This document shows, piece by piece, positions 52,341-62,127 of a stretch of DNA of 64,000 bases (positions are counted from its first letter, which is position 1; every line of letters starts with the position of its first letter). The notes beneath the pieces were generated by a model, which had not been told where the DNA came from, ran no database searches, and was given only the letters and a program-made list of their open reading frames with translations. This stretch comes from JBKECP01 sp047974765 (lineage in GTDB: Bacteria; Pseudomonadota; Gammaproteobacteria; Pseudomonadales; Halieaceae). The stretch lies in assembly GCA_047974765.1 (NCBI GenBank), contig JBKECP010000009.1:1-64000 (forward strand), in the 5' to 3' direction. The translations under genes and the position numbers were made by a program.

Positions 52341-53383
52341 TAACCGGCCTCTTTGTTACTGTTATGGGAGCGGCCTTGATGGCCATAGGTCCGCGGTTGC
52401 GTATAGTAGTCGATGAAAGGTGCGGCAAAATTCATGATCAGCACCGAAAAGGCAACAGCATCAGGATAGTTGCCCCAGACCCGAATGACATAAACCAGTA
52501 TGCCGGCCAGAGCGCCATAGATAAGCCGTCCTCGCACTGATACTGCCGATGTTACCGGGTCGGTGATAATGAAAAAGGCGCCGAGCATGGTGGCACCACT
52601 GAGCAGATGAAACAGGGGAGAACCGCCGCTGGCGGAGCTGCCGTTATCGTAGAACAGGGCTGCCATCAGACCCAGTGCAACCAGAAAAGACAGCGGTGCA
52701 TGCCAGCTGAAAATACGTCGGTAGAGCAGCCAAAGACCGCCCGCCAGAAAGGCAATATTGGCCCATTCCCAGCCCGTGCCGCCCCAGCGTCCGAGAGCTG
52801 GATTGTCCACCCACAGGGTTTTCAGCAGCAGGCTGTTATTCTGTTTGACCACTTCCAGTGCGGTGGCGCTGGTCGTGGCATCAAATTGTGCCGGTGCAAA
52901 ACAGGCGCGCAGAGCATCCAGCAGGCCGGGTGTCTCGCCCACGGTATAGGCCGGTGTCCAGCTGGTCATTTGTAGCGGGAAGGAAATCAGCAATACCACA
53001 TAGCCGACCATGGCAGGATTGAAGGGATTAAAACCGAGTCCGCCATAGAGTTGTTTGGCCAGGCCAATAGCGGCCAGCATGCCCACCGCGATCAGCCACC
53101 AGGGTGCATAGGGTGGCATGGCAATGCCCAACAACAAAGCAGTGACCAGCGCGCTGTAGTCTTTCAGGTAAGAGAGAGCCTGGCGGCCTCGCAACCAAAG
53201 GGCAATACTTTCAAACAGCAGACCAAAGAGGCTGGCGCAGAGGATATTGACCAGTGTGCCATAGCCAAAAAACAAGGTTAAAACGGTGATGCCCGGTATG
53301 GTTGCCAGCATGACCTGCAACATCATATTGCCGGTGCTGGCAGGGCCGTGGGCGTGGGGCGAAGTAACGCGCAGCAGTGCCAT
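52340..53383 (-). CDS. rnfD: Rnf electron transport complex subunit D
   Basis: Membrane flavoprotein subunit with about nine helices and a covalent FMN on the Thr of SATALE. The 347 residues begin MALLRVTSPHAHGPASTG, the usual RnfD N-terminus, so I choose ATG 53383 over the frame open to 53512, which would overlap rnfC. Separated from rnfC by one base. Confidence 0.95.
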   Translation of the reverse strand: MALLRVTSPHAHGPASTGNMMLQVMLATIPGITVLTLFFGYGTLVNILCASLFGLLFESIALWLRGRQALSYLKDYSALVTALLLGIAMPPYAPWWLIAVGMLAAIGLAKQLYGGLGFNPFNPAMVGYVVLLISFPLQMTSWTPAYTVGETPGLLDALRACFAPAQFDATTSATALEVVKQNNSLLLKTLWVDNPALGRWGGTGWEWANIAFLAGGLWLLYRRIFSWHAPLSFLVALGLMAALFYDNGSSASGGSPLFHLLSGATMLGAFFIITDPVTSAVSVRGRLIYGALAGILVYVIRVWGNYPDAVAFSVLIMNFAAPFIDYYTQPRTYGHQGRSHNSNKEAG

Positions 53384-53384
53384 A

Positions 53385-55475
53385 TCAGGGGGTCTCCGCA
53401 CTTTTTTCAGGCCTGCTTTGAGTGCCGCCTTCAGTATTGCCGGTTTCAGATGCCGCCAGTTCCGTTTCGATAGCGGCAATTTTGCTCTTGATACGCTCAA
53501 TGCCGACTTCAAGTGCCGCTACAATGCTGTCTTCTTCACCGGCGCTGCGACTTTGTGCCAGGCGCTGTTCTGACTTGATCAGGCGAGCTTGCAGGCTGGT
53601 TAATTGTTTGCGGGCTTTGTCATTGGGGCTGAGGGAGGCCTCGGCTTCGCGGGCGGCTTTGGCCCGCTCGATGGCCTGTTGAGCTGCGCTGGCAGCAGGT
53701 GGTATTGCCGCTGTACTGCTGGAGGCAGTTGTCGCCTTATAATCGGACAGTGCCTGTTCTGCCTGTTCCAATTTGCTCCGGGTTTTGTCAACCCCACTTT
53801 GCAGGGCGCTGACCAGGTCCGAGCCGGCTGCGCGGGCTTCCTCCAGTTTGGTGCTGGCGGTGTCCAGGCGTTTGCGGGCGCTGGTCACGGCTTTTTCCAG
53901 TTTGTCCTGTTTGTTTTCGCCGCCGGTGTCTTGTTGCTGGGCAGCTTTTTTGGCTCTGGCCCGCTCAATGGCCGCCTGAATCGGGTCTTCACTATTGCCA
54001 TCACTGGCACTTTGCTGTGCCTTTAGTTCTGCCGCCTTTTTGCGGGCGGCGCGTTTAGCTTCTTTCTCTGTTTCTTCGCGCTGCAGACGTTCCTGACGCG
54101 CCTCAAAGCGCTGGCGCGAGTGCCCGGACTTTTCCTGGGCCTGTTGTTGCTGGCGGATCTCTGCCTTGGAGGCGCGGTAGTATTGCACTAGTGGAATATG
54201 GCTGGGACAGGACCAGGAGCAGGCACCACATTCGATACAGTCGAACAGATTGTGTGCTTCGAGTTTTTCGTATTCCTTGCCCTGGGCAAACCAGAATAAC
54301 TGCTGTGGCAGCAGGCTGGCCGGGCAGGCCTGGGCGCACAGGCCGCAGCGAATACAGGCCGCAGCTGGCGCTGGTTCGGGCAATTCGTTTTCGCTGGGGG
54401 CCAGAATACAGTTGCTGGTTTTGACAATGGGCACTGCACTGTCACTCAGGGCAAAACCCATCATCGGACCGCCCATCACCAGGCGCTGTCGGGGCTGATG
54501 CTTAAAACCGGCCTGCGCCAACAGATGAGCAACCGGTGTGCCCAGCAGGGTGCGAAAATTGCCGGGTCGATTGATGGCCTGACCGGTTACAGTGGTAATA
54601 CGGCAGATTAACGGGCGACCGCGCAGCACAGCATCGGCAATGGCAACGGTTGTACCTACATTCTGGCACAGAATGCCGTGGTCGATGGGCAGTCTGCCAC
54701 TGGGTACCTGCTGACCAGTGAGAATTTCAATCAGCTGTTTTTCCCCGCCGGAAGGGTATTTGGTCGGGAATACCACCACCTCTACTGCGTGGCCCTCGGC
54801 AGCCTGGCGCAGGGCGGCAATGGCCTCGGGTTTGTTGTCTTCAATGCCAATCAGTACCTGGGCCGGATTGACGATGTGTCGCAAAATATCAATACCACTG
54901 ATGATATCGGCGGCCTGTTCACGCATGAGCGCGTCATCGGCAGTGATATAGGGCTCGCATTCGGTGCCATTGATAATCAGCGTTTGCACCGGTTTGCCGC
55001 GTTGCCCGGCTACTTTGACGGCAGTTGGAAAACCGGCGCCGCCCATACCTGCGATACCGGCATTGCGGATCTGTTCAATCAGTTGCTGACCATCAAGTTC
55101 GCGGTAGTTGGCCCGCGGCTCCAGCGCACCTGTTTGTGGGGAGAGCCACTGATCGGCACCATCACAGTCGATCACAATACATCTGGCCTGCAAGCCGGAA
55201 GGGTGGGCAACAGGGCGCTCTTCAATGGCGGTGACTATGCCCGAACTGGGTGCGTGTTGTGGAATACCAAGTGCCCCCTGGCCTTCGGCAATCACCTGAC
55301 CCTTCAATACCTGCTCGCCTATGTCAACAACAGGCCTGGAGGGGGCGCCAATATGTTGTCCCAGCGGTATGATCAACTGGGTCGGCAGTGTAACTTTGCG
55401 AATCGGGCCGCCCAGAGATTCATGTTTGTGTTCGGCCGGGTGAATACCGCCGTGAAAGTCAAACAGGCGTTTCAT
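53385..55475 (-). CDS. rnfC: Rnf electron transport complex subunit C
   Basis: Peripheral NADH- and FMN-binding subunit with two [4Fe-4S] clusters in CIRCGLCAQACP and CIECGACSWSCP (about 375-430). The 696 residues start with the RnfC domain (FHGGIHPAEHK) and end in an Ala/Lys/Glu-rich region (about 445-696) with repeats of the type AIERARAKKAAQ and AIERAKAAREAE, a common low-complexity tail of gammaproteobacterial RnfC. It overlaps rnfB by four bases. Confidence 0.96.
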   Translation of the reverse strand: MKRLFDFHGGIHPAEHKHESLGGPIRKVTLPTQLIIPLGQHIGAPSRPVVDIGEQVLKGQVIAEGQGALGIPQHAPSSGIVTAIEERPVAHPSGLQARCIVIDCDGADQWLSPQTGALEPRANYRELDGQQLIEQIRNAGIAGMGGAGFPTAVKVAGQRGKPVQTLIINGTECEPYITADDALMREQAADIISGIDILRHIVNPAQVLIGIEDNKPEAIAALRQAAEGHAVEVVVFPTKYPSGGEKQLIEILTGQQVPSGRLPIDHGILCQNVGTTVAIADAVLRGRPLICRITTVTGQAINRPGNFRTLLGTPVAHLLAQAGFKHQPRQRLVMGGPMMGFALSDSAVPIVKTSNCILAPSENELPEPAPAAACIRCGLCAQACPASLLPQQLFWFAQGKEYEKLEAHNLFDCIECGACSWSCPSHIPLVQYYRASKAEIRQQQQAQEKSGHSRQRFEARQERLQREETEKEAKRAARKKAAELKAQQSASDGNSEDPIQAAIERARAKKAAQQQDTGGENKQDKLEKAVTSARKRLDTASTKLEEARAAGSDLVSALQSGVDKTRSKLEQAEQALSDYKATTASSSTAAIPPAASAAQQAIERAKAAREAEASLSPNDKARKQLTSLQARLIKSEQRLAQSRSAGEEDSIVAALEVGIERIKSKIAAIETELAASETGNTEGGTQSRPEKSAETP

Positions 55476-56116
55476 GCGGTGTGCTCCACCGTTTTTGAGG
55501 TCGGCTTGTCGGAGATAATAATATCTGTGTTGGGGCTATTTGTTGCCGGTAACGGCCAATGCCAGCTGGTGATGGTGGTTTGCTCGGTGATCATATCGAT
55601 GCAGTCCACAGGGCAGGGCTCTACACAGAGGTCGCAGCCGGTGCACTCGTTGGTGATCACGGTGTGCATCTGTTTGGCGGCACCGAGAATGGCGTCCACC
55701 GGGCAGGCCTGAATACATTTGGTACAGCCAATGCATTCATCCTCACGGATGTAGGCCACCGCCTGGGCCTTTTCTTCGCCGTGTTCTTCGTCCAGCGGCG
55801 GTGCTTCCACATCCAGCAGATCAGCAAGAGCGGCAATGGTTGCCTCTCCACCGGGTGGGCACTTGTTAATTGCCTCGCCATTGGCGATGGCCTCGGCGTA
55901 GGGGCGACAGCCCGGATGGCCACACTGGCCGCACTGGGTTTGGGGCAGCAGGGCGTTGATCTGGTCAGCGATCGGGTCGCCCTCGGTTTTGTAGCGCACG
56001 GCGGCAAAACCCAGCACCGCACCAAAAATCAGCCCGAGTCCAACCAGCGCACAAAGAGCAGCGATCAGCGGATACTGGGCGATAAACTCAAACACAGTCT
56101 CAAACCAGTCCTGCAA
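55472..56116 (-). CDS. rnfB: Rnf electron transport complex subunit B
   Basis: Ferredoxin-like entry subunit. One N-terminal membrane helix (17-40), a [4Fe-4S] domain with CGQCGHPGCRPYAEA, and two 4Fe-4S ferredoxin motifs, CIGCTKCIQACP and CTGCDLCVEPCP. The 214 residues are of normal length and end in a short Thr/Ser-rich tail. The start overlaps the end of rnfA by 17 bases. Confidence 0.97.
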   Translation of the reverse strand: MQDWFETVFEFIAQYPLIAALCALVGLGLIFGAVLGFAAVRYKTEGDPIADQINALLPQTQCGQCGHPGCRPYAEAIANGEAINKCPPGGEATIAALADLLDVEAPPLDEEHGEEKAQAVAYIREDECIGCTKCIQACPVDAILGAAKQMHTVITNECTGCDLCVEPCPVDCIDMITEQTTITSWHWPLPATNSPNTDIIISDKPTSKTVEHTA

Positions 56117-56678
56117 AGCCCATAAAGGCCAGTGACATCAGACCGGCAGTAATCATGCCGATGGCGGCGCCTTTGAAGGGGGTGGGTACATCGGCAACTG
56201 CCAGCCGTTCACGCATGGCTGCAAACAGTACCAATACCAGTGAAAAGCCAACCGCAGCGCCAAAGCCGTAAAACAGGGACTGGCTGAAGTTGTGATCTTT
56301 GTTGATGTTGAGCAGCGCCACGCCGAGCACTGCGCAATTGGTGGTAATTAGCGGTAGATAAACGCCCAGTACACGATAGAGCAGGGGGCTGCTTTTGCGC
56401 ACCACCATCTCGGTGAACTGGACCACTACTGCAATGACCAAAATAAAGGAGATAGTGCGCAAATATGCCAGGCCCAGTGGTTGCAGCAAATAGGTAAATA
56501 CCAGATAGCTGCAAACGGAGGCCAGCGTCAGTACAAAGGTGGTGGCCAGCGACATGCCCATAGCGGTTTCCAGCTTGTTGGATACGCCCATAAAAGGACA
56601 CAGACCTAAAAACTGCACCAGCACGAAATTGTTTACTAAAATAGCGGCAATCAGCAAAACTGCGTAGTCACCCAGCAT
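56100..56678 (-). CDS. rnfA: Rnf electron transport complex subunit A
   Basis: Six-helix membrane subunit of 192 residues beginning MLGDYAVLLIAAILVNNFVL, with QFLGLCPFMGVS in helix 1 and the matching LITTNCAVLG in the second half; the cysteines are thought to hold a [2Fe-2S] cluster with RnfE. It is the first gene of rnfABCDGE, 60 bp downstream of metG's stop on the same strand... reading order metG stop at 56739, then rnfA start at 56678. Confidence 0.97.
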   Translation of the reverse strand: MLGDYAVLLIAAILVNNFVLVQFLGLCPFMGVSNKLETAMGMSLATTFVLTLASVCSYLVFTYLLQPLGLAYLRTISFILVIAVVVQFTEMVVRKSSPLLYRVLGVYLPLITTNCAVLGVALLNINKDHNFSQSLFYGFGAAVGFSLVLVLFAAMRERLAVADVPTPFKGAAIGMITAGLMSLAFMGFAGLV

Positions 56679-56738
56679 CAGCCGATCCCTCCTGTTACCG
56701 GTTTGAATGTAGTCATTATTTATTGGCTGCCTGCTTGT

Positions 56739-58832
56739 CTACTTTACCTGCATTCCGGGCTGAGCGCCGCTGTCAGGTTCAAGCAGATAGATATCGTCAC
56801 CGCCAGGACCGGCCGCCAGAACCATACCTTCGCTCAGGCCAAAGCGCATTTTGCGCGGTGCCAGATTCGCCACCATGACAGTCAGTTTGCCCACCAGTGC
56901 TTCAGGTTGTTGATAGGCTGACTTGATACCGGCAAACACCTGCCGCTGTTCCTCGCCGAGGTTGAGAGTCAGGCGCAGCAGTTTGTCGGCACCCTCTACG
57001 TGCTCCGCAGCCGTAATACGGGCGATACGCAGATCAATTTTGGCAAAATCCTCGAAGCCGATGGTATCGGCAATATCCGTGTCAGTTACTTTGCCCTCAC
57101 CCTTATTTGCCTCTTTGACCTTGTTCTTGTCCCCGTGCGCATCTTGAACCTGGGTTGTTAGCTCGGCAGAGCTGTCCTGCCGGGCCTCGGCTCTGGTCTG
57201 CTCGATCATCGCCGCCACCTGTTTGGGGTCAATACGGGTCAGCAGTGGCTTGAAGGTATTCAGTTTGTGGCTGGTGAGGGGAGTATCAAGAGTGCTCCAG
57301 CTGAGGCGGGTATTGAGAAAAATCTCAGATTGCTCTGCCATGGCAGGCAATACCGGTGCCAGATAGGTCATCAGTACCCGGAACAGGTTAATACTCACAC
57401 TGCAAACAGCGTGTACCTGTGCCTCGTTACCGGCCTTTTTGGCCAATACCCAGGGTTTTTTGTCATCGATATACTGGTTGGCTTTATCGGCCAGAGCCAT
57501 AATTTCACGAACGGCCTTGTTGAATTCACGCTGCTCAAACAGCTCGGCAATAGGTTCGCCCGCGGTGATAAAATCCCTGACCATGGCCTCTTCGGCGCAG
57601 TGTTCACTGAGGGTGTTGTCAAAACCCTTGCGCAAAAAGCCTGCACAGCGGCTGGCAATATTAACTACCTTGCCAACCACGTCGGCGTTGACCCGCTGTA
57701 CGAAGTCCTCCAGATTAAGATCGATATCATCAACGGCAGCGCTGAGTTTGGCAGCAAAGTAGTAGCGCAGGTATTGCGCATCCAAATGCTGCAAATAGGT
57801 ACTGGCTTTAATAAAAGTGCCCCGGCTTTTTGACATCTTGGTGCCATTAACAGTCAGAAAACCATGAGCGTAGATGGCCGAGGGAGTGCGAAGTTCGGCG
57901 CAGTGCAGCATGGCTGGCCAGAACAGACCGTGGAAATTAATAATATCCTTGCCGATAAAATGGTACAGCTCAGTGTTGGAGTCCTGCCGCCAGAAAGTGT
58001 CAAAATCCAGCCCGCTGCGCTCGCAGTAGTTTTGAAAACTGGCCATATAACCGATGGGTGCATCCAGCCAGACGTAGAAATATTTGCCCGTCTGATCAGG
58101 AATCTCGAAGCCAAAGTAGGGTGCATCGCGGCTGATGTCCCAAGGTTGCAAGCCCGCGTCCAGCCACTCGCGCAGCTTGTTGGCGATCTGGGGTTGCAAG
58201 GTGCCGGAATCTATCCACCCGGACAGCATATCGGCGAAGTCGGGCAGGGTGAAAAAAAAGTGCTCGGACTCTTTGTCAATGGGTGTGGCACCGGACAGAG
58301 CCGATACCGGGTCGATCAGGTCGGCGGGGGTGTAGGTGGCGCCACAGACCTCGCAGTTGTCGCCGTACTGGTCCGGGGTTTTGCATTTGGGGCAGCCACC
58401 CTTAATAAAGCGATCTGCCAGAAACAGTTGCTTTTGTGGGTCGAATGCCTGGGTAATGGCGCGGCTGGCGATATGACCTTTGGCCAGCAGGCGTTTATAG
58501 ATCACCTCACTCCAGTAGCGGTTTTCAGGCGAGTGAGTGCTGTAGTAATTGTCAAAGCCAATCAGGAAGCCAGCGGCGTCCTGTTCATGTTCTGCCTGCA
58601 CCTGCTGAATTTGCTCTTCGGGACTGATGCCGAGTTTTTCAGCAGTCAGCATGATGGCGGTGCCGTGAGCATCATCGGCACAGACATAGTGGCAGTTGTG
58701 GCCCCGGGATTTCTGGAAGCGCACCCAGATATCGGTCTGTACCATTTCCAGCAAATGGCCCAGATGCAAGGAGCCATTTGCATAGGGCAGCGCGCTGGTG
58801 ACCAGGATGCTGCGGGTGCTGCTGTTGACCAT
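56739..58832 (-). CDS. metG: Methionyl-tRNA synthetase
   Basis: Charges tRNA-Met. The 697 residues have the HIGH-like HLGHLLE (23-29), a zinc knuckle with CPKC and CEVC (about 144-162), KMSKS in GTKMSKSRGTFI (about 333), the anticodon-binding helical domain and a C-terminal tRNA-binding OB fold (about 595-697) after a Lys/Glu-rich linker. It precedes the rnf operon on the same strand and is divergent from apbC. Confidence 0.98.
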   Translation of the reverse strand: MVNSSTRSILVTSALPYANGSLHLGHLLEMVQTDIWVRFQKSRGHNCHYVCADDAHGTAIMLTAEKLGISPEEQIQQVQAEHEQDAAGFLIGFDNYYSTHSPENRYWSEVIYKRLLAKGHIASRAITQAFDPQKQLFLADRFIKGGCPKCKTPDQYGDNCEVCGATYTPADLIDPVSALSGATPIDKESEHFFFTLPDFADMLSGWIDSGTLQPQIANKLREWLDAGLQPWDISRDAPYFGFEIPDQTGKYFYVWLDAPIGYMASFQNYCERSGLDFDTFWRQDSNTELYHFIGKDIINFHGLFWPAMLHCAELRTPSAIYAHGFLTVNGTKMSKSRGTFIKASTYLQHLDAQYLRYYFAAKLSAAVDDIDLNLEDFVQRVNADVVGKVVNIASRCAGFLRKGFDNTLSEHCAEEAMVRDFITAGEPIAELFEQREFNKAVREIMALADKANQYIDDKKPWVLAKKAGNEAQVHAVCSVSINLFRVLMTYLAPVLPAMAEQSEIFLNTRLSWSTLDTPLTSHKLNTFKPLLTRIDPKQVAAMIEQTRAEARQDSSAELTTQVQDAHGDKNKVKEANKGEGKVTDTDIADTIGFEDFAKIDLRIARITAAEHVEGADKLLRLTLNLGEEQRQVFAGIKSAYQQPEALVGKLTVMVANLAPRKMRFGLSEGMVLAAGPGGDDIYLLEPDSGAQPGMQVK

Positions 58833-59044
58833 GATGCTGTGGATATCCGTGGGTCAAAAAAAAGGGGCGCTACTATAGCCGGTTTGGCCGTCTATTTCAC
58901 CCGCTGTGAAGTGCTTGTGAACAGGTACAGGCCAGTCAATCAGCGGTCTGTGCTGTCCCGAAGTGGCGGTTGCCGCTATACTTCGCCGCTGGTTTGATGA
59001 GCGGTGCCCGGTGGGCATCTCACAATAGTTAATCGGTGGCAATC

Positions 59045-59863
59045 ATGAACCGAATCAGACAGATTATTGCTGTGGCCTCGGGCAAAGGCGGGGTTGGCAA
59101 ATCCACAACGGCGGTCAATCTGGCACTGGCCCTGCGGGTCCGTGGCGCCAGTGTGGGCCTGCTGGATGCGGATATTTATGGCCCCAGTCAGCAGTTGATG
59201 TTGGGGGTTGCCGAAGGCACCCGGCCAGGTCAGAAAGAAGGCAAATACTTATTGCCGGTGGAAGCTCATGGTCTCAGAACTATGTCGATGGCCTATCTTG
59301 GCAATGAACGCACGCCAATGGTCTGGCGTGGCCCGATGGCGGGCAGCGCACTGGCCCAGATGCTGGAACAGACGCTCTGGGGCGAGCTTGACTACCTGAT
59401 AATCGACATGCCGCCGGGTACTGGTGACATTCAGCTGACCCTGTCGCAAAAGGCAACAATGGCAGGTGCTGTAATTGTAACCACACCCCAGGATATCGCC
59501 CTGCTGGATGCATGCAAGGGTATCGAGATGTTTCGCAAGGTGGCGGTACCGATTCTCGGTATTATTGAAAATATGGCACTGCATATATGTAGCCAGTGTG
59601 GACATGAAGAACACATTTTTGGCGCAGGTGGTGGTGAACAGGTGGCCCGGGATTACGGTGTTCCCCTGCTGGCCAGTCTGCCACTGGCGCTGTCCATTCG
59701 GGAGCAAGCCGATGCCGGTACGCCTACTGTGGTGGCTGCGCCGGACTCCACAGAGGCTGCTGCCTACCTGCGTGCAGCCCAGACCATTGAGCAGATTTTG
59801 AGTGAGCAGGCACAGCAGCTTACAGAGCACAGTATTCCCTCAATCAGTATCAGTGATGACTGA
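59045..59863 (+). CDS. apbC: Iron-sulfur cluster carrier ATPase ApbC/Mrp
   Basis: P-loop ATPase that carries Fe-S clusters to target proteins. The 272 residues have a deviant Walker A GKGGVGKST (about 13-21), DADIYGPSQ, IDMPPGTGD and the cluster-binding CxxC in HICSQCGHEEHIFG. It lacks the N-terminal MIP18/DUF59 domain of longer Mrp proteins. Start ATG 59045 is preferred to the in-frame GTG 59036. The metG-apbC divergence and the following dcd gene are conserved in gammaproteobacteria. Confidence 0.95.
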   Translation: MNRIRQIIAVASGKGGVGKSTTAVNLALALRVRGASVGLLDADIYGPSQQLMLGVAEGTRPGQKEGKYLLPVEAHGLRTMSMAYLGNERTPMVWRGPMAGSALAQMLEQTLWGELDYLIIDMPPGTGDIQLTLSQKATMAGAVIVTTPQDIALLDACKGIEMFRKVAVPILGIIENMALHICSQCGHEEHIFGAGGGEQVARDYGVPLLASLPLALSIREQADAGTPTVVAAPDSTEAAAYLRAAQTIEQILSEQAQQLTEHSIPSISISDD

Positions 59864-59937
59864 TGATTTATAAACAGTAATGGCGGTCAGTCGTGAATGA
59901 CGGCCAGCAGTGGCAATCAAAACGGAGCAGTAAAGGC

Positions 59938-60504
59938 GTGAGTATCAAAGCAGATAAGTGGATCAGGCGAATGGCGCAGGAACAGGGCATGATTGAGCCT
60001 TTTGAACCGAATCAGGTGCGAACCGATGGTGACCGGCGGCTGATTTCCTACGGCACTTCCAGTTATGGTTACGATGTGCGCTGTTCCAGTCAATTCAAAG
60101 TGTTCACCAATATTAACTCGGCCACGGTTGATCCCAAGCAGTTTGATGAACAAAGTTTTGTCGATGTGGAAGGGGATGTTTGTGTGATCCCGCCAAACTC
60201 TTTTGCCTTGGCCAGTACGGTTGAATACTTCCGTATTCCGCGCAATGTGCTGACGGTCTGCCTTGGCAAATCCACCTACGCCCGTTGTGGCATTATTGTT
60301 AATGTAACCCCATTGGAACCTGAGTGGGAAGGGCATGTCACCCTTGAATTTTCCAATACCACCACTTTGCCAGCTAAAATTTATGCCAACGAAGGTGTGG
60401 CCCAGATGTTGTTTTTTGAATCTGATGAGGTCTGTGAAACCAGTTACAAGGATCGCGGTGGCAAGTACCAGGGACAACGTGGTGTAACCCTGCCCAGGGC
60501 CTGA
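59938..60504 (+). CDS. dcd: dCTP deaminase
   Basis: Deaminates dCTP to dUTP for thymidylate synthesis; homotrimer. The 188 residues start MSIKADKWIRRMA and contain SYGYDVRCS, the active-site GKSTYARCGI (about 110-119) and PLEPEWEGHVTLEFSN. The GTG at 59938 has GGAG at 59924-59927 and gives the family N-terminus; the open frame begins earlier, at 59893. Just downstream a short dyad CTTGTC/GACAAG (60522-60540) has no T tract. Confidence 0.97.
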   Translation: MSIKADKWIRRMAQEQGMIEPFEPNQVRTDGDRRLISYGTSSYGYDVRCSSQFKVFTNINSATVDPKQFDEQSFVDVEGDVCVIPPNSFALASTVEYFRIPRNVLTVCLGKSTYARCGIIVNVTPLEPEWEGHVTLEFSNTTTLPAKIYANEGVAQMLFFESDEVCETSYKDRGGKYQGQRGVTLPRA

Positions 60505-61317
60505 GTGGCTGTATTTTTGGGCTTGTCAAAACCAGACAAGATGCCTTCAAATCCTGTTCGGGCTGGTCGCGCCATCAATCTGCTGAAGCAGTTCCAGCGC
60601 GCTGGATCATCCCCGCCGACCATCTTCCGCTTCGATTGATCGCTGCGGATTCAAGACAGTGGCGCAGATAGCGGATGCCACCCATGCCGGCGCGGCGCGG
60701 ATAAGGGGGCTCGCCCACGATCTCGGTCACCACCGGCTTGAGGAAGATCGCGCCCTCAGGCCGATCCTCGATGACCAAAGCGGTCAGGCCACCCGTTTCG
60801 CTTCTGATCGCGTCACTCACCAAAAGACCTCGGGCCAGCCAATCGCATACAGACCCATGGTGAGTTCGGTAAGCTTGTCCGAGAAAATGATAACATCCGG
60901 GTTCATTGCGCGGCTTAGCTACCGAACCAGATAGTCTCGCCCGATTATGTATGAATAATAAAGATAGAGCCGGTCATGGTCGTTTTCGGCGAAGGCTTTC
61001 GCGATATGCGCCATGATTTCGTCTGTGCCGGTCATCGACCCGGCTGAAAGCAAAAGCGTCCGCTTGGGCGAACGTCCCGAGAGAAAATCCCGAGCTTGCG
61101 CTAGCTCTTCTTCATACGAGGCGAAGAGTTCGTCCGTATTGAAATACTGGTCTTGGCTTTTGGGGGCCTCGGACAGGCGCTGCAAGAGCTTCTTCGACAA
61201 AGACTTCCGCTTCAGACAAGCTTCTTGTAGATCATATTGTTCGCGGCACTCTCCTCAGGCTCTGACCCTGACCAGTAAACATGTTCTGCAGATGATGCAA
61301 GATGAAGAGAAGAATAG
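60505..61317. other. 813-bp region without an intact gene
   Basis: Between dcd and the DUF3108 gene. It holds the decayed frame at 60575-61200. A near-direct repeat TCTGACCCTGACCA (61261-61274) recurs as TCTGACCCCTGACCA (61356-61370) inside the 3' end of the DUF3108 gene and may mark a recombination joint. No RNA gene or intact ORF is evident. Confidence 0.55.
60575..61200 (-). pseudogene. Decayed gene of apparently foreign origin
   Basis: Two minus-strand frames read as one broken protein. The first (61200-60919) ends YYSYIIGRDYLVR and a TAG, then continues in the same frame as LSRAMNPDVIIFSDKLTEL up to LYAIGW. A frameshift near 60830 moves to another frame reading DWLARGLLVSDAIRSETGGL and on to EPPYPRRAGMGGIRYLRHC, ending at 60575. 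At least one stop and one frameshift therefore break it, and no proper start is present. GC-rich codon choice (CGC, CTC, ATC, GCG) differs from neighbouring genes and recalls Alphaproteobacteria. Family not recognised. Confidence 0.6.
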
Positions 61318-62127
61318 CTAACGCGAATCGGCTACTTTGCCCTTGCTGTCTTTATTCTGACCCCTGACCAACTGGCCATCAATACTGGCTCTGGTAAGAG
61401 TGACTTCAACCGGGTCGCCGTCTTCGACGTGTATGGTCTTTACCATCAGGTAGTCCCAGTCTGGTGCTACCCACATTTCTGATTTGCGGTTCGGGTCATC
61501 ATGTCTGCGCTCAAAATGCAGCGTTCGGACCAGGCCCAGTGGTGTATCGAGAATTTCCTCGCCAACATAGCTGATCCTGTATTGCTTGACCTTGCGACCA
61601 TCAGCAACCGTAATGACTTTGTCGTCTTTGGGGTTGGGGGCGGTCAGTAGCAGCAAGCGTAAATGTTCCTGTTGGCTCAGCCGGTCGAGGGTACCGGTCT
61701 TGTTGGGTAGTTCGTACCATTCGCCCTTGTAGAGGCTGCGTACCGTATCACTGCCGGGGGTAAAGTGGACTTCCCGCCGCCGGTTGATCAGGCCAGTGCC
61801 CTGATAGACGTAAGATTTCGGAATCATTTCCTCGCCATCGACACGAAATACCGCCACTTCGTGAAAACCAACAACCAGAATCTTGCCGCCGTTGGTCAGG
61901 GTATAGCCGCCCTTGCCATCACTTTTAAGTTCACGCTTGAGTGTGACGTGCATGCCACGTGCACTGGTGTCGTATTGAGCGGTATAGGGCTTGAGTTCAG
62001 GCTCGACAGAGGCCTGAACGTATAGAGGGGACAGTATCAGCAGGGCACCCATAAGCAGTGCTCCCACGCCGGACCTAGTGTTGGCCGGGTTGAAAGGCGA
62101 TGCCTGTCGCCGGGATTTTTTTGCCAT
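61318..62127 (-). CDS. DUF3108 periplasmic protein
   Basis: A 269-residue exported protein, hydrophobic signal region about 20-42 (SGVGALLMGALLILSPLYVQA), followed by a beta-rich DUF3108 domain with LKPYTAQYDTSARGMHVTL and GEWYELPN. Function unknown; the family often lies next to purN/purM. The ATG at 62127 is preceded by AAGGAG with 9-base spacing; a longer in-frame ATG at 62145 would contain that ribosome binding site. The start lies inside the 3' end of purN (53-base overlap), so translation is probably coupled. The C-terminus is near the foreign-looking region. Confidence 0.85.
   Translation of the reverse strand: MAKKSRRQASPFNPANTRSGVGALLMGALLILSPLYVQASVEPELKPYTAQYDTSARGMHVTLKRELKSDGKGGYTLTNGGKILVVGFHEVAVFRVDGEEMIPKSYVYQGTGLINRRREVHFTPGSDTVRSLYKGEWYELPNKTGTLDRLSQQEHLRLLLLTAPNPKDDKVITVADGRKVKQYRISYVGEEILDTPLGLVRTLHFERRHDDPNRKSEMWVAPDWDYLMVKTIHVEDGDPVEVTLTRASIDGQLVRGQNKDSKGKVADSR

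Noticed and set aside
53385..54140. Ala/Lys repeats of RnfC as a novel fused domain
   Set aside because: A low-complexity C-terminal tail of this kind is common in gammaproteobacterial RnfC.
54678..55712. 344-codon plus frame opposite rnfC/rnfB
   Set aside because: Antisense to two well-supported genes; no family features.
57864..58997. 377-codon plus frame opposite metG
   Set aside because: Antisense shadow of metG despite its length.
60522..60540. CTTGTC/GACAAG dyad after dcd as a terminator
   Set aside because: Six-base stem with no following T run.
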